Source: Vibrio comitans (lineage in GTDB: Bacteria; Pseudomonadota; Gammaproteobacteria; Enterobacterales; Vibrionaceae). From it: a stretch of DNA of 64,000 bases. A program made the position numbers and the translations under genes. The DNA is taken from assembly GCA_024346835.1 (NCBI GenBank), contig AP024867.1:1054001-1118000 (forward strand). The letters run 5' to 3'. The notes under the pieces are model-generated. The model had not been told where the DNA came from. It was given only the letters and a program-made list of their open reading frames with translations, and did no database searches. Shown piece after piece: positions 39,338-48,302 of the stretch. Every line of letters begins with the position of its first letter. Position 1 is the first letter of the stretch.

Positions 39338-39986
39338 TGGTCCATACAATAACCAGTTTAAAACATTTCATCGTGCTCGAAAAATTACAGTGATTATCCA
39401 ACTATTAATTCACTGGATGAATAGAGATATCTATATTTTCCTCCGTTACAAACGTATCAATTTCTCCTCTTAAATGATTAAAGTGTTTATTAGAATATCA
39501 CTAACCTTACTTACACTGACTATCAGTTAGTTCAACGTAAAACTGAGTGTAAGACATAACTTCCTATCTATATTCCCCTATATATCAATCGCAAACATCA
39601 TCAAGAATCCCATATATTACCAATTTAGATAATCACCAAAAAATGACTGTTCGAGGGCTTAATAGATCTCTTGAAAGCCAGCAATTACTGCGTTTTGAAC
39701 GCTATATAACCAATAAGTTATTTATAATGTGATCTACGCACGTTTTTTATTTGGTTTATTAAAAAATCATTACTACTCTGATACAAAAGGTGATTTGTAG
39801 GACTAGACCACAAATTAGTGGTTTAAAACCAAGGGAGAGATGGAAATATAAATTCATTCTGTAAGTTGCCTTGAGCAAATGAGCGTTAAGCAATTTGCAA
39901 ATAATAAAAAAAAGTCGATTGAGTCGTACGACATTTACAGTGTTTTTAGCACAACTTTTATACACATAGGTAAATGGAAAGACATT
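39338..39986. promoter_or_regulatory. Long AT-rich leader upstream of the porin
   Basis: About 650 bp of AT-rich sequence without a convincing gene. The porin frame stays open upstream to 39879, but that extension lacks a signal peptide and is taken as leader. A long untranslated leader is plausible for a regulated porin mRNA; I see no specific regulator site. Confidence 0.35.
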
Positions 39987-40991
39987 ATGAAAAAGACAGT
40001 ATTAGCAAGTGTAATTGCAGGTATGGCTTTTAGCGGTCAGGCTCTGGCAGTGGAATTGTATAACAACAGTGGCTCAACGTTCTCTGTAGGTGGACATATC
40101 TCAATGGGTATCGGTAACGATGCTGATGACGAGCTTGAAGTACAATCAATATCACCTCGTATCAACATTAATGCGACTCAAGAGTTAGGTCGTGGTTGGA
40201 GTGCAGATGTTAAGGGTGAGTGGAGTGTTGAAACATTAGAGGGGGGAGGTGACACCTTTTCTACTCGTCTAGGTTACATCGGCGTAACCCATGATACCTG
40301 GGGCCGCGGCGTTGGTGGTACTCAATGGTCGCCTTATTATGATATCGGCGGTATTGCAGATATGCCAATCGCTTTTGCCAATGATTTTTTATACGCGAAT
40401 GGTTACGAGTTAGGTACCGGACGTGCGGAGCGAATGATCTCCTATCGAAAAACTTTTAATTTTGGTGACAACATTGACTTCAATCTGGGTGCTGGTTGGC
40501 AGGGTGATAATACCCAAGGCCTCACTAACTACGGCAACCGAGGGCAACTAGGATTGTCTTTTGATTTAGGCGGTATCTTCGTAGGCTACGCATTTACTAC
40601 TGGTTCAGTTAGCGGTTCAGACGATGACGCTATGGGTAATCTAATTTCAGCGAAATATGGCTCTTACGGTGATGGCTTATTTGTAGCCGCTGTTTATGAG
40701 ATGGGTGATTCGTTCCGAAATGCAGACGGTGGAGCTGGCGTATATGATTCGACTAGTATTGAATTAATTGCAGCGTTCGCGTTAGCGAATAGCCTTAACT
40801 TCTCTTTAAACTATGAGTCTCATGAAAATGATGATGATAGCCGAACAGTATTTAGTCAAATGGCTCTACAGGTGGAATACAATATTACTCCAACATTTGT
40901 TGGCTATGCGGGTTACCAGTTAGATTTGGGTAACGACTACGCAGATGACGATGATGATAAGTATGCTCTAGGTGTTCGATACTATCTATAA
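39987..40991 (+). CDS. Gram-negative porin
   Basis: 334 aa from the ATG at 39987, where a clear signal peptide begins (MKKTVLASVIAGMAFSGQALA). The mature part starts VELYNNSGSTFSVGGHISMG and has the alternating strands and acidic turns of general porins (RINATQEL-type, GFYGDxxxG-like loops). It ends in ...GVRYYL, where most porins end in Phe. The size and signal resemble OmpU/OmpL-like Vibrio porins. Role: passive diffusion of small solutes through the outer membrane. Followed by a strong terminator. Confidence 0.88.
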   Translation: MKKTVLASVIAGMAFSGQALAVELYNNSGSTFSVGGHISMGIGNDADDELEVQSISPRININATQELGRGWSADVKGEWSVETLEGGGDTFSTRLGYIGVTHDTWGRGVGGTQWSPYYDIGGIADMPIAFANDFLYANGYELGTGRAERMISYRKTFNFGDNIDFNLGAGWQGDNTQGLTNYGNRGQLGLSFDLGGIFVGYAFTTGSVSGSDDDAMGNLISAKYGSYGDGLFVAAVYEMGDSFRNADGGAGVYDSTSIELIAAFALANSLNFSLNYESHENDDDSRTVFSQMALQVEYNITPTFVGYAGYQLDLGNDYADDDDDKYALGVRYYL

Positions 40992-41016
40992 CTTTCTTTT
41001 ATAGAATACCTATCGG

Positions 41017-41046
41017 AGGCAGAGCGAAAGCTCTGCCTTTTCTTTT
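41017..41046 (+). terminator. Rho-independent terminator of the porin gene
   Basis: Stem AGGCAGAGC/GCTCTGCCT with a GAAA tetraloop followed by TTTTCTTTT, 25 bp after the porin stop. Confidence 0.93.
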
Positions 41047-41066
41047 GCTTGCAACTTCAGTTTTCG

Positions 41067-41095
41067 TTGGGGGTTTGGGCTAAACTTGCTACAAT
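41067..41095 (+). promoter_or_regulatory. Putative promoter for queD-queE
   Basis: TTGGGG (41067-41072) and TACAAT (41090-41095) are separated by 17 bp, a reasonable sigma-70 arrangement 52 bp upstream of queD and just after the porin terminator. Confidence 0.45.
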
Positions 41096-41146
41096 CCGTG
41101 CCTTTCTCTTTTAGGTCCGTTTAGACCCAGCTTATAGAAGATCACT

Positions 41147-41509
41147 ATGACTACCGAAATCTACAAAGAATTTATGTTTGAAGCCGCCCATAAATTGCCT
41201 CATGTTCCTGAGGGACATAAATGCGGTCGCCTACATGGACACTCATTCTTGGTTCGCCTTTACCTGAAAGGTGAAGTGGATGCCCATACGGGTTGGATTA
41301 TCGATTTTAGTGATGTGAAAGAGAAGTTTAAACCAATCTACGATCGCCTTGACCATCATTACCTCAATGATATTGAAGGTCTTGAAAACCCAACTAGTGA
41401 AGTGTTGGCGAAATGGGTATATGAGCAAACAAAACCGTTACTGCCGCTTCTAAGCAAGGTAGAAATTAAAGAAACTTGCACTGCTGGTTGCATCTACACG
41501 GGTGAATAA
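41147..41509 (+). CDS. queD: 6-carboxy-5,6,7,8-tetrahydropterin synthase
   Basis: 120 aa, the usual QueD length. Zinc ligands His15, His30 and His32 (in GRLHGHSF) and catalytic Cys26 are present, with DRLDHHYLND and the C-terminal ETCTAGCIY motif. It converts dihydroneopterin triphosphate to 6-carboxytetrahydropterin in synthesis of the queuosine precursor preQ0. It is paired with queE, whose first possible start codon overlaps the queD end. Confidence 0.95.
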   Translation: MTTEIYKEFMFEAAHKLPHVPEGHKCGRLHGHSFLVRLYLKGEVDAHTGWIIDFSDVKEKFKPIYDRLDHHYLNDIEGLENPTSEVLAKWVYEQTKPLLPLLSKVEIKETCTAGCIYTGE

Positions 41510-41510
41510 C

Positions 41511-42176
41511 GTGCTTAAAATCAATGAAATGTTTGAAACCATACAAGGTGAAGGCTTCTTTACAGGGGTGCCTTCAATCTTTATTCGCTTGCAGGGATGT
41601 CCAGTAGGGTGCGCTTGGTGTGATACCAAACAAACCTGGGATGTAAACCTTGAAGATGAGACGGATTTCAAAACTGTTTTATTAAAAAAAGGTGATGATG
41701 AGCGTTGGTGCAGTACGAGTGAAGCTGAGTTAGTAGCATACTGCCTTGACCACTACTCAGCAAAACATGTTGTTATTACTGGCGGAGAGCCATGTCAGTA
41801 TGATCTGTTCCCTTTGACTACAGAGCTTGAAGCAAAAGGCTTTCGCTGCCAAATAGAAACGAGTGGTACATTTGAAGTGCAGGCAACGGCCAACACTTGG
41901 GTAACGGTTTCACCAAAGATTGGTATGAAGGGTAAGCTTCCAATTGAGCCGAGTGCAATGTCTCGTGCTAATGAGGTTAAGCATCCAGTAGGTAAAGAAT
42001 CAGATATTGATGATCTGAAGGCTTTGCTTAAAGTGAGCGAGCTTCAAGATGGAGTTGAGGTTCTGCTGCAACCTATCAGCCAAAAGCCAAGAGCCACAAA
42101 GCTGTGTATTGACACGTGTATAGCCAATAATTGGCGCTTGTCGGTACAAACACATAAATACTTAGATATAGCTTAG
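41511..42176 (+). CDS. queE: 7-carboxy-7-deazaguanine synthase (radical SAM)
   Basis: 221 aa from the GTG at 41511, preferred over the GTG at 41502 because GGGTGA lies 5 nt upstream and QueE proteins begin M.KINE.FETIQGEG. The radical SAM cluster motif is Cys30-x3-Cys34-x2-Cys37 (CPVGCAWC), with TGGEP following. It rearranges the QueD product to 7-carboxy-7-deazaguanine. It starts 1 bp after the queD stop, so the two are surely co-transcribed. Confidence 0.95.
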   Translation: MLKINEMFETIQGEGFFTGVPSIFIRLQGCPVGCAWCDTKQTWDVNLEDETDFKTVLLKKGDDERWCSTSEAELVAYCLDHYSAKHVVITGGEPCQYDLFPLTTELEAKGFRCQIETSGTFEVQATANTWVTVSPKIGMKGKLPIEPSAMSRANEVKHPVGKESDIDDLKALLKVSELQDGVEVLLQPISQKPRATKLCIDTCIANNWRLSVQTHKYLDIA

Positions 42177-42226
42177 AATGTAACGCTGGTTGTTAGAAGC
42201 TTTCAGCCCTAAGCGCAAATGTAGCC

Positions 42227-42291
42227 ATCCCCGAGCAGTTTAATCGGGGATCTCAAGTTTGTGGATATTCCCGCTTACAGCATGCGGGAAT
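42227..42291. repeat. Pair of palindromic (REP-like) hairpins after queE
   Basis: Two adjacent stems: ATCCCCGA...TCGGGGAT (42227-42251) and ATTCCCGC...GCGGGAAT (42267-42291), followed by GACG. They lie between the converging queE and M15 peptidase genes and could end both transcripts. The two-stem layout and terminal ATGACG recall the tandem clusters at 38783 and 45274, though the sequence differs. Confidence 0.7.
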
Positions 42292-42325
42292 GACGTTGAT
42301 ATTCAGTCTAGCTAATAGCTGAACT

Positions 42326-42964
42326 TTACCAATTCCTATATCCACAGGTATCTATATGGAAGCGGACTCCAGAATATAGACCCATCCCCATGTTGTTGGC
42401 TTTTCCTTTCTCTTTATAGATTGACCATAATTTCTTATGAAGTTCTTCTCGGCTTAAGTCGTTAATTGGGACTAAATCAAGCGCACAAAAATTCAGGTGC
42501 TGGCTACGTGAAGCGCCTCCAGAAGTTTCGTTGTAGTACTGATCTCTATCCCCAGAAACAGGCACTAGGGGGCCAAGTACCGGTTCAACATGTTCTTGGA
42601 TGAACTTCACCGTTCTAACCATATTAGGGACTTGCTTGTTATCAGGTAGGGTAAATACAGAAGTGCCATTCATGGCCCAGTTTGTTCCTTGCAATAGTAC
42701 TAGGTGCATTGGCATTGTTTTCATTGGTACTTCGGTAATACCCGAAGCTAACATTTGGTCAGCTATCTCTTTAACGGGTTTTTGAGCTTGATTCATCAGT
42801 ATCCAACCCCTAAATGCAGCTCGAGTTGGTACTTTGTAACCTTTGACAGAAACAACCAGATCGTTGTATTCCCAATCTTCTTCCGAGATATAAAGCTTCA
42901 TTAGTTCATTGGCTGAGGCTGTGAAGGTTAGTGTCGATAACAATAGGCAGACAAATCGAATCAT
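42326..42964 (-). CDS. Secreted peptidase M15-family protein
   Basis: 212 aa with a signal peptide (MIRFVCLLLSTLTFTASA). The C-terminal half has the M15 zinc motifs: SRSQHLNFCALDLVP (His and Asp ligands, S.H..G.A.D pattern with Asn in place of Gly) and RFHIDTCGYR (final His). Likely periplasmic D-alanyl-D-alanine-type carboxypeptidase/endopeptidase acting on cell wall peptides. GGAG lies 8 nt before the ATG. It converges with queE. Confidence 0.78.
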   Translation of the reverse strand: MIRFVCLLLSTLTFTASANELMKLYISEEDWEYNDLVVSVKGYKVPTRAAFRGWILMNQAQKPVKEIADQMLASGITEVPMKTMPMHLVLLQGTNWAMNGTSVFTLPDNKQVPNMVRTVKFIQEHVEPVLGPLVPVSGDRDQYYNETSGGASRSQHLNFCALDLVPINDLSREELHKKLWSIYKEKGKANNMGMGLYSGVRFHIDTCGYRNW

Positions 42965-43129
42965 GATAGTGCTCCGTTGTATGGAATGTTCACATTATAG
43001 ACACAAAATGAAAATTGGATCTGAATCACGAAATCTTAACTAGTCTAGTTGTTGAATGAAAATATAAGAGTGCAGTGCGATAACTCCGCTAAGTTTACAG
43101 GGGAGATTTTTGTTGAGCGGTGAGGCATC

Positions 43130-43549
43130 ATGTCGGAGTATATTTCGTATCGATCGGGTTATAAGTATCAATTAGCAGAAGACTTTATTATCAAGATTGA
43201 TATTTTCCCAGACCAAACAGTAGATATGGAATTTATTGGTTTGAGTCTTGATGGATGGCTTACTGTTCGCTCTGGTTATGCTTGGGATGGCCCATCTGGC
43301 CCTGTTGTCGATACGACTAGAAACATGAGAGCATCGCTGGTTCATGATGCTTTATATCAGATATTGCGCTGTCAGCTCCTACCAGCAAACAAGAAAGAAG
43401 CGGCGGATCAATTATTCAAGAAGATATGCATAAATGATGGCGTTGATGAGCTTACTGCCCAGATGTTCTATCTCGGCTTAAAAATTGGAGGTAAACCGGC
43501 TACCGAGCCTCGTAATAAGAAACCGACCCTGAAAGCCCCTTGGCGTTAA
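43130..43549 (+). CDS. DUF1353 family protein
   Basis: 139 aa. The motif SGYAWDGPSGPVVDT followed by SLVHDALYQ is the hallmark of DUF1353, a small family also common in phages and often near cell-wall hydrolases. No signal peptide. GAGG precedes the ATG. The neighbouring M15 peptidase, divergently transcribed, fits that association. Biochemical function unknown; no other phage genes are nearby. Confidence 0.8.
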   Translation: MSEYISYRSGYKYQLAEDFIIKIDIFPDQTVDMEFIGLSLDGWLTVRSGYAWDGPSGPVVDTTRNMRASLVHDALYQILRCQLLPANKKEAADQLFKKICINDGVDELTAQMFYLGLKIGGKPATEPRNKKPTLKAPWR

Positions 43550-43891
43550 CGCAACTCTCCCCATATGAGAGCGAAGTCAAACCCCAGCAAACATGTTTGT
43601 TACTTAACGTTATTTCCTCAACATATCATTGTCATAATACTGCGATATCATCATCTGACTTGCAGAGGGTACACTGAATTTTAATGTTCAAGATTAGTTG
43701 ATAAACAGATTTTTATACTAACTAAGCCTTTATCTCATACTTAGTGAGCTATTACCTAATTGTAGCTCCACCCCGCAATATCATTCATTCACCCCATGAT
43801 TACTTGTATTGGGATGATTCTAGATATGGCACGTATCTTGTAGTGTATGGGTATCGGCTGAAACAGCAGCCTAAGTTGTAAAAGGTGTTTC
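43550..43891. promoter_or_regulatory. 342-bp upstream region of the amylase-family gene
   Basis: AT-rich, no gene seen. It must contain the GH13 gene promoter; AAAGG lies 7 nt upstream of that ATG. No clear operator or terminator recognised. Confidence 0.35.
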
Positions 43892-45268
43892 ATGATAAAC
43901 CCCATCACTCAAAACAAGAGTTCAACACTAGCCACTGATGTCATTTTGCATGCATTTGATTGGCCATATCAACAGATTGCTGAGCAGGCTCAGCAGATCA
44001 GCCAATTAGGCTATAAAACAGTTTTAGTTTCACCGCCGATGAAGTCGTTGAAACATGAAAAAGGCACTGCTTGGTGGCAGCGTTACCAACCGCAAGACTA
44101 TCGCATTATAGATAACGAACTTGGTAATACGCAGGACTTTCAGACCATGATGTCTTGCTTAAATGACTACGGCATTCTTGTCTACATTGACGTTGTGTTT
44201 AATCACATGGCAAATGAGTCATACTTGCGTTCAGACTTGCAATACCCTAGCCAGAAAGAGCTTGAAGACTACGCGAAAGACCCAGAATATTACGAATCTT
44301 TAAAACTATTTGGTGATCTTCGTGAACCTCTATTTACGGAGAATGACTTTGTAGAGGCGTTTGGTATCGAGGACTGGCAGGACAAATGGCAAGTACAGAA
44401 CGGGCGCATAACAGGCGGTGCTAACGATCCTGGTTTACCTACGCTGCGTGATTGTGAGCATGTCATTGAGCAGCAGCAAGCTTACCTACTCGCTATGAAG
44501 GCGATGGGAGTAAAGGGTTTCCGGATTGACGCAGCAAAACATATCTCTATTGAGCAGTTGCGTAAAGTATGGACAAAAGAGATTACAGCAGGCGTGCACA
44601 TTTTTGGTGAGATCATTACTGATGGTGGTGCAACCAAGCAAGAGTATGAGCTGTTTCTTAAGCCGTATCTGAAGAAGACTAAGCTTGGCGCTTACGATTT
44701 CCCTTTGTTCAACACGGTATTGCAAGCGTTTCAGCCAAAAGGACGTATGTCTGCGCTGATAGATCCCTATAACTTTGGTGAAGCTTTGAAGCGTCAGCGG
44801 GCAATTACCTTCGCCATTACCCACGATATTCCAAACAATGACGTGTTCCAAGGTTTGATTATGCCTGAAGAACATGAGTGGTTGGCGTATTGCTACGTAC
44901 TTTGCCGAGATGGTGGCGTGCCATTGGTCTATACCGACCTCAATACCAGTGGCATCCTTGATTGTGAAGGGAACCCTCGTTGGATGAATGCGTGGCAAGA
45001 TCCGCGTATGAAAACGCTTATCGATTTCCACAATTACGTTCATAGTGCTCGTATGGTGGTATTGGAAGCCAGTGATGACCACTTGCTATTTAGCCGTGGA
45101 GAGCGTGGCTTAGTCGCCATCAACAAGGCTGACGAGATTAAGGCGATTCGTATCCGTTGGGATGAGCCAATGTTTGATATCGTGCAAGAACTGGGCATAC
45201 TTCCGGTTGATGGCTATTTAGAGTTGGATATACCAGCTAAAGGTTATTGCTGTTTAGTCGGTGAATAA
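43892..45268 (+). CDS. GH13 alpha-amylase-family enzyme, cytoplasmic
   Basis: 458 aa. Four conserved GH13 regions are visible: DVVFNH, GFRIDAAKH (nucleophile Asp), FGEIIT (acid/base Glu) and FAITHDIPNND (third acid Asp). The catalytic barrel is followed by a short C-terminal beta domain. There is no signal peptide, so it probably acts on internal maltodextrins or glycogen. It stands alone, with the second repeat cluster directly after its stop. Confidence 0.9.
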   Translation: MINPITQNKSSTLATDVILHAFDWPYQQIAEQAQQISQLGYKTVLVSPPMKSLKHEKGTAWWQRYQPQDYRIIDNELGNTQDFQTMMSCLNDYGILVYIDVVFNHMANESYLRSDLQYPSQKELEDYAKDPEYYESLKLFGDLREPLFTENDFVEAFGIEDWQDKWQVQNGRITGGANDPGLPTLRDCEHVIEQQQAYLLAMKAMGVKGFRIDAAKHISIEQLRKVWTKEITAGVHIFGEIITDGGATKQEYELFLKPYLKKTKLGAYDFPLFNTVLQAFQPKGRMSALIDPYNFGEALKRQRAITFAITHDIPNNDVFQGLIMPEEHEWLAYCYVLCRDGGVPLVYTDLNTSGILDCEGNPRWMNAWQDPRMKTLIDFHNYVHSARMVVLEASDDHLLFSRGERGLVAINKADEIKAIRIRWDEPMFDIVQELGILPVDGYLELDIPAKGYCCLVGE

Positions 45269-45273
45269 CCACC

Positions 45274-45779
45274 GTCATCCTGAACTCGATTCAGGACCTT
45301 AGATAGTGCCTATGACCAGCTTTCGTAAACTCCAAGATACTGGATAAACACTGCGTGTTTTCCGGTATGACGGCTGGGATTTAATTTGCTGGTGGATGGT
45401 TATGCACGCGTCATCCTGAACTTGATTCAGGATCTTAGAGAGTGCCTATGGTCGGCTTTCGTAGACGCCAAGGTACTGGATAAACACGGTGTGTTTTCCA
45501 GTATGACGATGGGGTTTTAGCTTGTAGTTAGGTAGCCAAAAACGTGTCACCCTGAACTTGATTCAGGATCTTAGAAAGTGTCTATGGTTGGCTTTTATAG
45601 ACTCCAAGATACTGGATAAACACGGTGTGTTTTCCAGTATGACGATGAGATTTGAGTTTGCAGTTAGGTGGCCCAAAACGCGTCATCCTGAACTCGATTC
45701 AGGATCTTAAAAAGTGCCTTTGGTTGGCTTTCGTAGGCTCCAAGATACTGGATAAACACTGCGTTTTTCCCAGTATGAT
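45274..45779 (-). repeat. Tandem cluster 2 of the two-hairpin repeat (4 copies, about 136 bp period)
   Basis: Copies start at about 45274, 45410, 45545 and 45682 with GTCATCCTGAAC and end with CCAGTATGACG. The core is the reverse complement of the core at 38783-39337, so the clusters are in opposite orientation. Linkers (e.g. TTTGCAGTTAGGTGGCCCAAAA) are alike within the cluster but differ from those of cluster 1. It lies between the 3' ends of the converging amylase and rsgA genes. Confidence 0.9.
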
Positions 45780-45805
45780 GCGTTCGAAACAACAGTAAAT
45801 AATGC

Positions 45806-46834
45806 TTACTTGTTCTTCCTAGCTCGGCTCTCATTCTGCACTGACCGGTACATTTTACCCAGTTGCTTATCATGGGAGCGTAATTCAGCGAGAGAAGCAC
45901 TGTTGCGAGCTTGCTCTCGTTGTAATTTCAGGTAATTGTTCAAACGACGATCGTCTAACACACCTGACTGTAGCGCCTTTTGAATTGCGCAACCTGGTTC
46001 GTTTTGATGAGAGCAATCAGAGAAACGGCATTGCGAGGCAATTTCTTCCACATCAGCGAAGGTTTCGCTTATCCCTTGGGCTACATTGGCGAGTTGCAAC
46101 TCTCGCATTCCAGGGGTATCGAGAAGTACACCACCACTTGGCATAGGATGAATAGTTCGTCCTGTCGTAGTGTGTCGTCCTTTACTATCGTCTTCACGAA
46201 TGGAGCCGGTTTTCTGGGCCTCGGTTTGAAGCAAAGTGTTCACGAGAGTGGACTTGCCCACACCCGAAGAGCCGAGAAAGGCGACCGTTTTCCCTGTTTT
46301 ACACCACGCAGTAAGTGACTGAGCGCTATCAAACTCCAGCGCATTGACGGTTTCAATCATAAGCATGGGATCTAGAGATTGAACTTGTTGCTTTAGTGCC
46401 TCGGCATCGTCACACAGGTCTGCTTTGGTTAATACAATAACGGCCTCAACTTGCGCCTCGTTGGTTAACGCGAGGTAGCGTTCAACGCGGCTGAGATTAA
46501 AGTCGTCATTTAAAGACATTACGATAAATACAGTGTCGATATTGGCTGCGATGTATTGCTCTGCAAGCTTTGTGCCTGCAGCCTTTCTAGAAAACAAAGA
46601 GCTTCTTTCTAAACGGCGTTGGAACTGCTGTTCATGATCCAGCAGCACCCAATCACCTACTGTCATTGATGGCAGAGATTCGTGCATTGGCAAAGACACT
46701 TCACCTTGCTCTGTAATTAGTTGATAACCAGAGCGATGGTGAGCAGAAATGCGAGCAACAACTGAGTCTTCATAATCATCAAGGGTCAGCTGCTGCTGAA
46801 AAAAGGGTTGCCAGCCGAGGTTTTGTAGGTTCAT
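45806..46834 (-). CDS. rsgA: Ribosome small-subunit-dependent GTPase A (RsgA paralogue)
   Basis: 342 aa. Circularly permuted GTPase order: N-terminal OB fold, TKAD (G4), GSSGVGKST (G1), DTPGMRE (G3), then a Cys-His zinc motif (CRFSDCSHQNEPGC). RsgA assists late 30S subunit maturation. The N-terminus (MNLQNLGWQPFFQQQL) and the basic tail GKMYRSVQNESRARKNK resemble the second RsgA-like paralogue found in many bacteria rather than the E. coli-type protein. It starts directly after the PCu(A)C stop (TAA-ATG) as last gene of a copper-chaperone operon, an odd partner. Confidence 0.9.
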   Translation of the reverse strand: MNLQNLGWQPFFQQQLTLDDYEDSVVARISAHHRSGYQLITEQGEVSLPMHESLPSMTVGDWVLLDHEQQFQRRLERSSLFSRKAAGTKLAEQYIAANIDTVFIVMSLNDDFNLSRVERYLALTNEAQVEAVIVLTKADLCDDAEALKQQVQSLDPMLMIETVNALEFDSAQSLTAWCKTGKTVAFLGSSGVGKSTLVNTLLQTEAQKTGSIREDDSKGRHTTTGRTIHPMPSGGVLLDTPGMRELQLANVAQGISETFADVEEIASQCRFSDCSHQNEPGCAIQKALQSGVLDDRRLNNYLKLQREQARNSASLAELRSHDKQLGKMYRSVQNESRARKNK

Positions 46835-47266
46835 TTAGTGCATCATCATCTTTTTGACAGGTACTGATAGGTTTAGCATACGACCTGTATCAAAAGTAAG
46901 TGTTAGAGGAATGATCATGCCTTCTTTTAATGGCTCTTTGATGCCAAACAACATGATATGTAAGCCATGTGGCTTAAGTTCCGTGTCAGTTTTACCAGGT
47001 AGCTCTATCTTGTCTAATTTTCGCATTTTCATCACGCCGTCTTGCATAGCATGAGTGTGTAATTCTGTAACTTCAGCAGCAGGAGTTTTTGCCGAAACAA
47101 GAGCGCGCCCCTCTGCAGCTGGGTTAGTGATTGTTAAGAATATTGCACTGGTGGTGGAAGTAGGAGGTGTTTCTTTCGCGTATGCACCTGAAACTGAAAC
47201 TACATTGCTAGCGTACGTAAAGGGTGAAAGTAGCACTAGGATGAAAGTAAGAAAGCGAGTTGTCAT
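46835..47266 (-). CDS. Periplasmic copper chaperone PCu(A)C
   Basis: 143 aa with signal peptide (cleavage near YAS). It carries the copper site H-(x)n-M-x21-H-x-M: ELHTHAMQDGVMKMRKL followed by KPHGLHIML. PCu(A)C proteins hand copper to the CuA or CuB centre of cytochrome oxidase, often with Sco. Its start overlaps the Sco stop by 4 bp, supporting joint function. Confidence 0.92.
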   Translation of the reverse strand: MTTRFLTFILVLLSPFTYASNVVSVSGAYAKETPPTSTTSAIFLTITNPAAEGRALVSAKTPAAEVTELHTHAMQDGVMKMRKLDKIELPGKTDTELKPHGLHIMLFGIKEPLKEGMIIPLTLTFDTGRMLNLSVPVKKMMMH

Positions 47267-47868
47267 GGTTGCATCTCCATTGTGATGTCATTAATAGCTT
47301 TAACAAGTGGGGCCGGAGTGAGGGTATGTTGCACCTTGGTCATTTCAGTGCCATCAGGTGCGAGAAAGTAAAAGTAGGAGCTGTGGTCAACGGTATATTC
47401 CAGAGCGGAATCTTCCAGCTCCGTTTTGATATAGATAACACCGTACTTATTTGCCAAAGCTTCGAGTGTTTCTGGTGCTGCTCGGTATCCCTCAAAATTC
47501 TCGTGAAAGTACTGAGCGTATTGATGAACATCATCACCAGAGTCTCGTTCTGGATCTAAAGTGATTAGGATAGGACGTATCTTAGCTAATGATTCCTCTG
47601 ATACTTGGTGTAACGCAGCGCTTAGCATAGCAAGAGAAGTAGGGCAGACATCAGGGCAGCGAGTAAAGCCAAAATAAACCACATTGATCCGAGGATCGTC
47701 AGGGTTAAACAGAGGTTTTTCCTCTCCGTTGACCCCTGTCACTAAAGGGGGATCAGCACGTTCTGTTTGTGTTTGGACTTGCTTCTGGTCTTGGGCATCT
47801 AAATATGATTTAACGCCGAAACCTAATGCAATAGCGACAATCATAGTGAGCGTCCAACTTTTGCTCAT
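47263..47868 (-). CDS. SCO1/SenC-family copper/thiol protein
   Basis: 201 aa from the ATG at 47868 (AGGA 8 nt upstream). The frame stays open to 47928, but that start would run deep into the upstream gene. An N-terminal anchor (about 5-20) is followed by a thioredoxin fold with CPDVC (copper ligands) and the later His in TVDHSSYFYF. Sco proteins deliver copper to, or reduce, the CuA site of cytochrome c oxidase. ATGA overlaps on both sides. Confidence 0.93.
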   Translation of the reverse strand: MSKSWTLTMIVAIALGFGVKSYLDAQDQKQVQTQTERADPPLVTGVNGEEKPLFNPDDPRINVVYFGFTRCPDVCPTSLAMLSAALHQVSEESLAKIRPILITLDPERDSGDDVHQYAQYFHENFEGYRAAPETLEALANKYGVIYIKTELEDSALEYTVDHSSYFYFLAPDGTEMTKVQHTLTPAPLVKAINDITMEMQP

Positions 47869-48302
47869 CTTTGCATCCTTACTGAGATGGGAAGTGTTTC
47901 GGTTGAAGACTGAATTGAACCAATCCATGTCATTGAATCACTGTGGCAAACGGGCAGTAACAAAGAGCCCGAAAAGGTGCCATTGCCTTGATTGCTGAGT
48001 ACAAACTTAGCCACACCCATGGACATTTCTTTGCCCTCAAGTTCTATCCACAGCTGCTCATCACTGTTTTCTGGCCAATTTACCTCGATTGAAGTTGGTT
48101 GCATCGGCGAAACAACGTCTTGCTCCAGTACTATTCTTGCGTTATTTATCGAACAAGCAGCAGTCGAGAGATGGCAATATTCAATATCAGATTTTGGTTT
48201 TGCATTTGCTAAGGAATTTTGAGTAGTTTGATAGATATCCTTAGCAAAAAAGCCTAGCCCAAGAGCAAGTATGAAAGCTAGGCCTTTGAAAATGTTGTTC
48301 AT
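47865..48302 (-). CDS. Membrane-anchored FixH/YtkA-like protein
   Basis: 145 aa. One N-terminal membrane helix (about 5-22), then a periplasmic beta-rich domain. The pattern of MSMGVAKFVLSNQGNGTFSG and LLLPVCHSDSMTW resembles YtkA/FixH-like domains, which occur with copper and cytochrome oxidase assembly proteins. Two further cysteines (C..TAAC) may be metal or disulfide residues. Its ATG overlaps the popT-like stop (TAATG) and its stop overlaps the Sco start (ATGA). Family assignment is by pattern only. Confidence 0.6.
   Translation of the reverse strand: MNNIFKGLAFILALGLGFFAKDIYQTTQNSLANAKPKSDIEYCHLSTAACSINNARIVLEQDVVSPMQPTSIEVNWPENSDEQLWIELEGKEMSMGVAKFVLSNQGNGTFSGSLLLPVCHSDSMTWIGSIQSSTETLPISVRMQR

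Noticed and set aside
38900..39473. Small open frames within repeat cluster 1 (minus 38900-39169, plus 39177-39473)
   Set aside because: They are translations of the repeated hairpin sequence, without ribosome sites.
39879..39986. N-terminal extension of the porin
   Set aside because: The signal peptide starts at the ATG at 39987; the extension is Lys/Asn-rich leader.
43130..43549. Prophage remnant suggested by DUF1353
   Set aside because: DUF1353 also occurs in chromosomes, and no integrase, capsid or tail gene is nearby.
44486..45082. 198-codon minus-strand frame inside the amylase gene
   Set aside because: Opposite strand of a gene with all four GH13 motifs; the translation has no recognisable protein features.
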